From: Aradus depressus
Lineage: Eukaryota > Arthropoda > Insecta > Hemiptera > Aradidae
Direction: 5' to 3'
DNA: 64,000 nucleotides
NCBI GenBank assembly: GCA_963662175.1
Contig: OY759214.1
Location: 101,146,115 to 101,210,114 of the forward strand
The notes under the pieces are model-generated. The model did no database searches. It was not told the DNA's origin and saw nothing but the letters and a program-made list of their open reading frames with translations. Positions 35,007 to 45,900 of this stretch are shown here, one piece after another. The stretch's first letter is position 1. Each line of letters begins with the position of its first letter. Made by a program: the position numbers and the translations under genes.

Positions 35007-35310
35007 TGATGGGTGCGAAACGCGGCCAAGACCCTTAGTTTATTTTATCTGGGAGGTAAAATAAACTTAAGCATTCCGTCCTTCGGATGGGACGTTTAAG
35101 CGATGCATCGCGATGGTCCCGAGCCTGTACGATGTCAAGTACCCGTTAAAGACCTCCGCCCTAGGTGAATAAAAATTTAAGGTAGGCCAAATTTAGGACT
35201 CCCATAGCAGAGTCGGGCTCATGTCCACCAGAGTGACGAAAGAGCGCTCTGGTAGTAGGCGATATGATCTTGTAGTTAAAACCCGGACATGAGTCATAAT
35301 AACTAACCAA
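35007..35310 (+). repeat. SINE-A, head missing
   Basis: Starts at a damaged B-box (GGGTGCGAAACGCGGCC) and then is complete to ATGAGTCATAATAACTAACC. A small duplication (GCGATGCATCGCGATGG) interrupts the body. Confidence 0.88.
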
Positions 35311-35652
35311 GATACGTGTAGGTTGGAGCTGCACGGAACATTCCCATAGGCCCTTGTATTATTCCTGTACACGCCGGGTGTATGTATAACTGGTAAAAGT
35401 GGACTGTATATAAAAAAAGGTAAAAATGAAAGCATGGCCTCTACTCACGGCATGGGTGAACGAGGTCAAGGTTAGGTGAAGGACCAGGTTAGATGGTCAA
35501 CAATTGATGTTCAACAGATCAGCGAGGGATCCAGTCAGATGATCAACAACTACTGATGAGTTCAGGTCCGCTCCTCTCCTCATAGATAGATTGCGCTAGC
35601 TGCAACGGGCCTAGTGGCGCTGCGATGTACACTCACTATAAGGGGCAGGGGA

Positions 35653-35676
35653 GGGGGGGGGGGGGGGGGGGGGGGG
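35653..35676. repeat. G24 homopolymer
   Basis: Twenty-four consecutive G residues directly after a GGGGCAGGGGA stretch. Confidence 0.92.
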
Positions 35677-36216
35677 AGGAATAAGGAAATGCCAGGCCTC
35701 AACAATTCCGATTTCCCATTATTTTTATCTGAGTATTTCTGTAACATACCCCTCCCCAACGGAGGCCCCATCGATGTCCCTTATATAGAAGTTTCGCTGT
35801 ATAATAAATAAGACTGATATTGAAGCAACTTGAAGTAGATGGTTTAACTAACCTATGTTCTGGTCCCATATTGTTTTATATAATTGTATGGACCTTTCTT
35901 GTCATCTGCCCGCCAAGTGCTTCTTTTGTCCAAAACGCCAAAAACACTTTTCTGTTCTCTTTAAAACACTTCCTCTCTTTGACCCGCCTTAAAGAATGAG
36001 CTTTTTAAAGACACATCTCTCTTTCTCCTCAAGATAAGATAAACACCTTTATAACAAATTATTACGTAGTTCAATTAATTTTTCTGCTCAGATAATAAGA
36101 AAGGTCTAATATTATCTAATAAATTTTTCTTAGATTAACACGAATCACCTTTTTTATATACAAAGTTTCACATTGGAGGTTCAGCCAAATATATATTCTA
36201 AAAAAATATTTACATC

Positions 36217-36465
36217 TCAGAAGAATATTCTAAAAATAAAAAAAAAGGATACTCATACAACGATTTGTCAATATTTTCACTATATTGGCCAAATGTTACA
36301 CAACAATCGTGGGATCTGTTAGAGCATTGTCTAGTGAACAGAACAGACTTAATCAACTTAGTTCGTCTAACACCACTCAGACGCGAAACTAAAATCGTGT
36401 GACATTTTGACAAATATAGTGAAAACATTGAGAAATCGTTGTATATTTTTAGAATATTCTTCTGA
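36217..36465. mobile_element. MITE with long inverted repeats
   Basis: TCAGAAGAATATTCTAAAAA at 36217 is mirrored by TTTTTAGAATATTCTTCTGA ending at 36465. Pairing continues inward through ACAACGATTT, TTTTCACTATAT and GTTACACA for about 85 bp per arm. 249 bp in total, no coding capacity. Confidence 0.85.
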
Positions 36466-37832
36466 CAACATAAATATCCACAGAATGGACCTTAAATCCA
36501 TTTAATATTTATATTAAACAATAAAAAATCTATATAAAATAATAAGCACAGAAACTATTACACTTTTTTTAAAAAAATATATCACAAAAGTGGCACTTGT
36601 AAATAAAATGGCACTAAAACATAAATTAGGTATCCGTATAAATAATAATTATAAAAAAAAATTAAGGTATGTCTTAATTACAGTTATTTTAGTTTCGTTT
36701 TGTGACTCTCCTGGTGAACGCCAGGTAAGCTAGTTACGTCATGAGAGTAAATACTGTATTTGCTTGGAGTAAAGGATGTCCACTCGAATCTAAATATAAA
36801 AGTGTAAATTTCATTGTCTTAATATCAAAATTATGTTTTCAAAATCGAATGCGCTCATGACATGCAAACTAGAATGCAGTCAAAATATTGCGTAGTTTTT
36901 AAACAACTAAAAACGATTGAGAGTGCATTTTTTTTTTTCATTCATAATAATGCTTTAAATGCATTTCATATTTTTAAATTAAAACACATATTTAATATAG
37001 AGAGAATACAAATTTGTTTTGCTCTCTTTTTGCCCCGTTTTGTTATGTAACTGCGTACAAGTAGAAAGATAATGTAAGGCTTTACACTCTCTACACTTTG
37101 GCAAAAGAAGAGGGGGAAACTGAAAAAAATAAATAAAAAATATACTAGAGAAAAGTTATTTTCATGAAATGTATGAATAAAGCTGGTAATTTATATATAC
37201 ATTTTTACATAGACATCATATAAATAAAATATATTGTTAAAGCGCTTAGTGCGAAAATATAGAGTAGGCATAAGTTTCGGTCAGGAGAGGAATCCGGTTT
37301 GGGGCTGAGCTCATTGTCAAAACGTAAAATAACATATCAAAAATACGATTTTGAAAAAAAGTAAAATAAACTGTGTTTTTGATTCAGATGTACAGTTCAA
37401 TTCAAATTTTACGAAAAAGTATTACATTTGAATAACAAAAAAAAAAGAATATTCCATTTACATGCAACAAAAAGAATATATTTAAATAACATTGTACTTC
37501 TTACAAATATAGACGTGATGTTTCGAGGGCAACTCCCATTATCAGTATCTATAATTTATTTCATATGTGATAGTAAGATGTTGTGGGACGAGATTTCTAA
37601 TAGAAGTTATCTTCCAACCGCTGTGCTGTGTGGGTGGATGAACCACTGATGATGACGCTGTTGCGTCGAAAACCGGTTCTGGTATAAAATAAAACAGTGG
37701 GAAGACAACGTCTTCTATTATAATTTATTTGTTCATCTTTATTTAAACACTCTTTTTATGTTTGTTTGCAGAAATATATTTATTTTCATAAAACAATACT
37801 TCTACAAACATAATATAATGATCAGTATAAAA
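36466..37832. other. Gene-free DNA
   Basis: AT-rich. At 37640-37690 the words GATGATGACGCTGTTGCGTC and GAAAACCGGTTCTGG resemble the terminal repeat of Penelope-like elements, with no coding part adjoining. Confidence 0.4.
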
Positions 37833-38101
37833 CAATTGAGTAGGTGATTTCCAAAAACAGCCATTTCTCATGTTGAGTGCCAAAAGTAGCTATTAGAAAA
37901 CTTAAATAAAAAATAGCAAATTTTCTAGCCACAAATATATTTGGCAACGTTTGCAAGATGAGAGATAAAGTTATTACCCATCCATGAAAAAATAAAATCG
38001 GAACTTCAACTTAAAAAGGTTAATTTTTATCAGTTTTTGGTGATTATCCCAAAAGTAGTTTACGGACAAATGGCTGGTTTTGGAAATCACCTACTCAATT
38101 G
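37833..38101. mobile_element. MITE with 35-40-bp inverted repeats
   Basis: CAATTGAGTAGGTGATTTCC followed by AAAAACAGCCATTT at 37833 is repeated inverted as AAATGGCTGGTTTTGGAAAT followed by CACCTACTCAATTG ending at 38101. 269 bp, non-coding. Confidence 0.88.
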
Positions 38102-38679
38102 TTTACGTAAAGATCAGAAAATATACTATAGATATAAGTGAAGGGAGTTCTTTTCGAAACGTCTATATTTGCTAGTTTGTAAAACCCAAAAACGAAAAAT
38201 AAATGGGAAAAGCATAGAGATGTGAAAAGTATATTGTAAACATGTGGACAATATAAGTGATGGATTAAATAAATTAAAAACAAAACACAAAATAAATAAA
38301 GTTCTTTTCCAAATGTCCCAGGAAGGAGGTTTGAGTTGTTGAGAGAACAATAACATTCTGAGCAAGAAGTCGCCTCTTTTTGCACCCCCCCTCCCCAACT
38401 GAACCGGGTTCACTCTGTTTACATGGTCACACAACGTAGGAAACCAGAGAAGAGATGGAGTAGCAAGATCCACTCGTCCAAATAGTGGTCAATATTGGAA
38501 TAACCCATTCGGTAAATCTACAACAATAGGTTCGATTGCACTATTTAAGGCAATGTAAAGCTTACAATCCACTTATCACCCTCAGTTGTACCCGCCCTTG
38601 ACAATGCTTGTATAGTGAAACCAATTGTATATAGTATATTTAGAAATATAATGAAATGTGACGAATACATTGTGTAAAT

Positions 38680-38978
38680 TCATTCGTTAGTTCTGAAAGA
38701 AGAACTTGTTTTTAGGTGTAACAATTTCAGTGAGAGGACGGAAGTTGGCCTGGATGAGTGGGGCTTATTACTTCATCTCTCCAAGAGGTTTTATTCATTA
38801 GTTTCGCATCATGAAGATATCTGGAAGAAATATCACATATTTGAAGGTTCTTCAGTAAGAATACTGATCAAAATTTCAGAACAAGTTCCTAAAATCAAGA
38901 ACAAAACAGTGAGCAATGCCTTATTAATTCCCCAGCTATACAAAGTAGTCAGGGAGAAATTCGATGTTGAGTTTTTAT
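38680..38978 (+). other. Open frame without start codon, unrecognised
   Basis: About 98 open codons, including GLDEWGLLLHLSKRFYSL and HEDIWKKYHIFEGSSVRILI, end in TGA just where repeat D begins. No ATG in frame, no family recognised. It may be a transposon fragment or an old exon. Confidence 0.3.
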
Positions 38979-39432
38979 GAGAATTTCACGTTTCCCCCTA
39001 ACTCCAAAAAAAAAAAAACATTCTTTTATATGTGTGTATCCGTGATCACTATAACTCCCGAAAAAGGGATTTGGGAAGGGGGCTACACAAAAAACAAAAA
39101 TATCAATAACTACCTATGTAGGTAATGATGTTACAACACGATATTTTACCTATGGATGCAGGACCCAACAATGACGAAAGCTGTCGATTTTCAACAAAAT
39201 CGGTAGAAGGAAAAAGAGGAGGATGAGAGAGGGGAGCCTCAATTCAAAAACATTGTAATGAATGCATCAACACTTCATTTAGTTTGCGGTCCCTCACTAA
39301 GCCACCTAATGATTTTAAACCAAATCGTTAAACTGATTTCAGAGAGAGCAAAAACTTAGTTGGTTAATTTGCGTTGGGGAAGTACATTGTCTATGATTTT
39401 TGGCCTCAGCCCCCCCCCCCCCCCCCCCCCTC
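38932..39432 (+). repeat. Repeat D copy
   Basis: Begins CAGCTATACAAAGTAGTCAGG and AAATTCGATGTTGAGTTTTT, passes the TACAACACGATATTTTACCT and TGTCGATTTTCAACAAAATC blocks, and ends GGGGAAGTACATTG. A 21-C run follows directly (39410-39430). Confidence 0.78.
39410..39430. repeat. C21 homopolymer
   Basis: Twenty-one consecutive C residues at the end of a repeat D copy. Confidence 0.92.
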
Positions 39433-39531
39433 ACCCCTAGCTAATTCTTTATCTACATTCTGATATACACTTTGTTTCCAAAGAAATAACATATTTCATA
39501 TATTCACAAGCCTATTAAAATTATTTTAACA

Positions 39532-39918
39532 TCAGAAAAAGCCTGGGTTAGTATGTTCGATGACACATCTCTTGCAGTACTTCTTGACGGCACGGTAACC
39601 CTCCAGGGAGATTTGGCAGTCCTGAATATTGAGTTGTTGAAGACCGCGACAGAAATAGGCAATCACCTGCACTCCTCGATCCGTCACCAAATCGCACATT
39701 CGCAATGACAGCTTTTTCAAATTCGGACAGGATTCAGCGAGAGCACGCAATCCCGCATCGCTGATGTCACACTTGCCAATATCAAGGGCACGAAGTCGCG
39801 GACAACTTCGTGCGATCACAGTCAACGCATCGTCTGAGACGGCTTCACAACCCCGAGCGTTCAGGTAGCGTAATTTGTAGCAACGGCGAGCGATCACCTT
39901 GAGACCCGCGTCGCTAAC
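39532..39918 (-). CDS. Fbxl7: FBXL7 exon: last five leucine-rich repeats and carboxyl terminus
   Basis: Acceptor GTGTGTGCAG, phase 0, 128 residues and TGA. Repeats read LRYLNARGCEAVSDDALTVI, LRALDIGKCDISDAGL, LKKLSLRMCDLVTDRGVQVI and LQQLNIQDCQISLEGY. The family-specific end KRCVIEHTNPGFF is intact. Confidence 0.96.
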   Translation of the reverse strand, partial: VSDAGLKVIARRCYKLRYLNARGCEAVSDDALTVIARSCPRLRALDIGKCDISDAGLRALAESCPNLKKLSLRMCDLVTDRGVQVIAYFCRGLQQLNIQDCQISLEGYRAVKKYCKRCVIEHTNPGFF

Positions 39919-42900
39919 CTGCACACACAAACCAAAACAACAAGAATTTAATTAATGAATAAATCAATTTTTTTAAATATATGTTTTCTATTACACAAGA
40001 GAATTGACATCATCGTCAGGTTTAGTTATAAACTAAGAAAACTTATAATATCAAAAAAAATCATAATATAATAATTATTCACAAGAAAACATAAAAAGAA
40101 TTGTTAAAAATTAATATTCAAAGAAATAAGCTTACTAAATTAGAAAAACAAAATAATAACTTATCTAATACACGGGCCAACCGGACATATTACGGGAAAA
40201 TCTCAGACAAATTCAGTACATTTTTGAGAAAAGACGGATATAATATAGGTTTAAAAACTATCAACCCAAGTGCGTCAGTGCTTAGTTAGAGGCAGGGACA
40301 AAATTGAAATGGAGAAAGTGGAGTTTCTTGTCTACAGAGCGCGATGTTGTATACTGGACAGACTGGCTGTTTTAAAGACAAAATTAATGAACATACGACT
40401 GAAATAAGGAACCGAACCGAACCGAGGCGTTAGGTCCACTTTCGCGATCTGCATTATCGAGAATAGCCAAACCATTGACCGAACGGAAGGCATCAAATAC
40501 CTCTATATTTGCACAAAAAACAGATTACTTGCTAGTTTAGAACAACTGGAAATAAATAAAGTCACTAAAAATTACATTTTTATGAATGGTCAATTTTATT
40601 TCAATTACTCTTTGCTAACACCTTAGAACCAGTTCTGTTTCCACATATGTATTATTTAGTTTGCTGGTTATTTTTATTACATATATAATTAATCGTAGTC
40701 AATATATATCATCACTATTCGATTATTTATCTTTATTTTGTTGTAGTTTTAATTTATATTTACATTGTGTTTCATTTAGTTATTTTAAAGAAAAGAGAAG
40801 CTTCTGTTTTCAATTTTATTGATGTTCTCACGCTAACAGTAATAATTTTGTTAAATACATAACATCATTTCACGTATATCACTTAGAAATTAGTTTATCT
40901 TGCCAAAATGTAATAATTCATCTTTAATTTTAGTTTTACTTATTGAAAAAAGATAGGAAAATATTTCAGAAAAACGAACTCGTAACTATAAAAACAAGAA
41001 CATTTCTAAAAAGTTTTTATTAATTTATTATATTTCCACAATATGTCCGCGTTTTTTACAGTTAATATCTGTGGTCACAGGGAATAAATTGGTAAGTCTA
41101 GATTCGTAACTTTTCAGGGCAGCACATTTTTACTTTTGCATTAATCGTGTAAATCCAGTTTATGGAATAAATAAATTATGTTTGCATCATTATTGATCTT
41201 ATAACTTCTAAATCTATAGGAGTGAATGAAAATGAATATTGTTAATCCTTTCTTGGATTTTCCCTTAGTTACCTAATCATTCCCCATCACTTACCTAATT
41301 ATGAGAACAAACACAATTTTAGTTATCAAGAAACCCACATCTTTATAATTCCGAAAGTAGTAGAGTTGCAGGTGGCTTGGGAGATGATCACAGTACACTA
41401 AACTCATTTTGGTCATTTTACGACTTAACAACTTATTCCCTGTGACCATGGATATATGAGGTCGAAAGATTAACATCACTAAAAAATGTTGGAAAACTAA
41501 AACTAATTATACAACACTGGAGTGACCTTCATTTACTTGTACTGTGATAATAAGATGGATAGACTTCGTTTCAAAATTAGTTCAACATTTTTCTTTAGTG
41601 GTCTTCCATTTTTTAAAACTTTTGGCTTGAAATACTTCGGTACTGCCAAGTAGATTATACCAGCACTAGTTAAATTTCAAAATGCAGGAGGTCAGTCAAC
41701 ATTTTTTATTCTGGAGAATCACAGAATTGTATTAAACAACAGATGCTTTATTTTAAAGAGTAACATTATACATTGTACAAAAGAATAAAAAATAAAAAAT
41801 GAAAACTAGTAAATAAAGGTCTGCGTGAGAGGGTTTGGACTCGGTACTTATTTTACATACTGTGAAATAAAAATACATAAAACAAATGTGAAATCATAAT
41901 AACAAAAAGGATATCAATAATAATGAATAGGCACTGTTTCTTTTTGTAGGTCATGCCCGGCCTTTAACAACGAGGTCATATCGCCCGCTACCAGAGGCGT
42001 TCTGATGGACACTCTAATTGGGAGAGTTAGTTTGGGTAGGGGGTCTTTAACGAGTATCTGATATCGCACAAGCTCAGGACCATAGCTTATCGTCCATATG
42101 AAAGGACGGCGTTCTTTCTCTTTTTAACTTCCCAGATAAAAAATAACATAAGAACGCTACCTCTTAGTTATTATTATAAATATAGTATTATAAATAAAAC
42201 AGTTATTACTCTTAAAACAGAGATACTAAAATCAATGCATGTTGGAATTAACTTAATTTCATTAAGAAAAAATAACTCATTATAATAAAATTTGAATTTT
42301 TTGTTTTTAACCTTCAAGTATAATTTTTTATATTAAACTCTTTTTTTATCTTTATTAAACCAATCCGTTAAAACCCACCACAACCCAGAATTTAGGAACC
42401 CTGTCTCTTTTCTACAATGTACATCATATATCACATGCTATGGAAAGCAAGACCAAAAAAAAAAGTTCTTTTGGCAGAAAAATGAAACAGCTGAACAAAT
42501 GAGTTAGAAAGGACATAGACGAAGCGCAACAAAAGACATACAGACAGATGTTCGTGTGAAATTTCATATTCATATGCAAATAGAGACATCGGTCAACTGA
42601 AGAGATACTGCAGGAGATACGGAAGAGGTCTTAGGCAAGCCATTAATAAGGATTTTGAAATTTATGACAAGGATTTTTGAAATATTCCGTATGACAGGAA
42701 GCGTGTGGGGGGGAGGGGGGGGAGGGGGGTGTCTTCTGTGAAATATGGAGAGAAAAGATGTCGCAAAGAGAGAAAAAAACAACAAGACTGTCTCTCTTTA
42801 CGCCATCATCCGACCAACACCAACATAGTGTTTTACAAAGATGTGTCATTCGGGAGAGTTTACGATGCAGGAGGTTCATGTCTGAGCAACAACGGACTGG

Positions 42901-45900
42901 AATCAAGTGAGATTGCTACGATGAGCAATATCCTATCAGCATGGATTCGAATACTATACTTTGTATAATGTCTATGAATGGATTCAAACTAGGAACGTCC
43001 CTTCTGGTAAACAACAGCGCTCCCTGTTTAAGATTCAAGTGATATAAAAAACACAAATCTTGCAGAAAAGAGAACAAGGATGTTATAAGACAAACTATAA
43101 CAGCATATTAATTATCATATATTGACTAGCGACGTAGACTGCCACTGCAACATTTCTTTTATAAAATAAATAAATATATATACCCTTTTTTTTTTTTTAA
43201 TTCACAAAAAGGTATTTTACAACTGTATAAATAGTGTATACAACAAGCAAATTTAACAAAAGAGTTAAAAATGACATTGTCAAAATGTCAAGAGGCGAGA
43301 AATCACCCAGTGGTTTTCTCCCACACACTCCCTAGGCACTGAGTTGCACTCATTTATAACTCATTGTCACGCTTCTAAGAAGGTCTTTAAGCTTTTAACG
43401 CTTAAGACGTCGTTGGAGAAATGTGGCAGAACAGAGAACACGGACTAGAGGATTACTGTGGCAACTAAGAGAGGAAAATAATTTTTTGTAGTTGGATTTA
43501 GCAACTTGGGCGACGAAGGTAATGCAGGTTAGGAGCATTGGTTATTATACGAAGAATTATAGATTAAAGGGATTGGGGGCGCTGAAGATTATAACATAAA
43601 TATAAATAAGTTTTCAATAAAAAGTTGAACATTTATAAACTATTTTAATGAATCCCTTGCAAGACGTATAGTTTCCATTCTGACCTAATGTATCCCTTGC
43701 AAGACGTATAGTTTCCATTCTGACCTAATGTATCCCTTGCAAGACGTATAGTTTCCATTCTGACCTAATGTATCCCTTGCAAGACGTATAGTTTCCATTC
43801 TGACCTAATGTATCCCTTGCAAGACGTATAGTTTCCATTCTGACCTAATGTATCCCTTGCAAGACGTATAGTTTCCATTCTGACCTAATAAATAGTTTTA
43901 TTTTGGTTAACGCCCCAATCTATGTCTACACTACAGCATAAATTGAAGAATAAAAACTAACAACAATATTTATTTCAAAGATCACTAGAACGCAGAACAG
44001 CAAAAATACCATAACTACATCGTAGATGCGACATTACTGTTTACTATATTCCACTTACCCTGACACACTTGGCGACAGAGAGGTACCTGAGGGTGGCTCC
44101 CAGCTTGGCCAGTTCGTACAGGCCAAAGTCGGTCACCTGGGTACAGTCGGATACACTCAACTCTCGCAGTCCGGAGCAGAAACTAGGAACGAACTTGATA
44201 CCTGCGTCTGAAACACAAAACAAAGAATGTACCCTTATATACAACAATAATTGAGGGGGCCGGTAGCTCAGTGGTATGCGTTCTTGCTTACTAAGCTCAA
44301 GATGTTTTCGAGTTTTACGGAACATTTTTAATTATTAAACCTTTTGTTCATGTCTCCTTGTGGCCAATAACCTGATTTATAACTGGATTCGAACCCCCGA
44401 TCTTCTGATTGGTAGGCAATTACACTTTATACCAGATGAGCTCACCTGGAATATTTAATATAGAAATTATTGAATGAGTACATTTTAAAATTTATCTCAT
44501 TAGATACGTTTGTATTTAGTTTATAATTGAGGGGGTTAGATCAAAGTGGTCTAAGTGACATTTTTAAAACTTTGAAGAAACTGCATTAAGTTCTTAACTG
44601 ATTAAAAAAATCTATAACTTATCGAAACCGGAAATATTTTGTCTTCTGCTTTTATGGTGAAAGTTGCTGTTAGCAAACCATAAAATTGAATAAAAATCTT
44701 AATTTCAATGTCACTATTGATATGTTTAAGTTACTTGTTCATGTCACCAAAATGGTATAAGTGATTTGCCACTAGATCTCAGCACTGGCTAGGATTTCAC
44801 TTGTACAACTTTTTTCCTGAACAGAACTATCATTTTTGTACCAGATTATGCACTTAACGAAAAATTTTCAAAAATGTCACATGGATCATTTTGATTCTAA
44901 CCCCGTCAATTGTTTTTGTAAACATATAATATTTTAGTTTGTTTTGATGTAAATAATTTAAATGTTATTTTGTTGGTTTAGTCAAAATTAGTTTTAATGT
45001 CATGTCTTTTACTCAAATCTAGCATTCCTCAACCCATTAATTATGTATATACGCCAATATAGGCCCTGAAGAAGAAAGTGAAGAAATTCCACAAGTTGAT
45101 TTTTATCGACCACAAGCCTCATCTCTCCTCCTTCCTTTCCCATAATGGAAAAACTTGTAAAGTGGCTGATTCGGACTGGCTGAGTGTTCAAGTACCCAGG
45201 AACAAAATCATTCAACATGTCTGCTACGATGAGATTTACTATGGGCCATCCACTGTCTTCAGTTTCCTCCTTTCTCAAGTTGTCCCAATAACGACAGTCT
45301 TATGTAAGAGACTATAGTAGGGAGGTCTGCCATAATGAACGACATAACCCTTCACCTCAACAGGAACAGCACAGTGCACCAATTGCATCAACCCCATTTG
45401 AATATTATGCAACAGTGCAAAACATGACACCACATGAATCATGCAGAACACATCACGAGTCCATCATAACATGGTAGAACCTGGAGACTCTGCTAGGATG
45501 ACACTCCACAATATCTTTACATACATGTTTTGTTTTAGGTTCCAGCTATATGATGTATAGAGAAAGTGATCTGTCGAAAAACCAATGTTGAGTTTTCGTT
45601 AGAATTTTATGTTTTCCAACCACCTCAATTCAAATTTGATAAAAATTTCCATGTCTACGATAGAATGAGTATCATCAAGAAATGTTTATATGTGGTCTCA
45701 AAACCACATAATAACGACACCTGTTGGTTTTCAGCCAAATCGCATCAAGAGGAGTGTGGGAATTAACTTAAAAATCCTACTAGCTGCCGAAGTAATGATA
45801 GTGTTTTTGATGAAGAAACAAATTATACATTGAATAATAAACAATTTTCTACGGATTATAAAAAAAATTACCTAATTCAAAAATATACAACTACACTCTA

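Noticed and set aside
43648..43887. CRISPR-like array
   Set aside because: Units are directly adjacent with no unique spacers, in a eukaryotic intron. The 49-bp and 42-bp arrays fail for the same reason.
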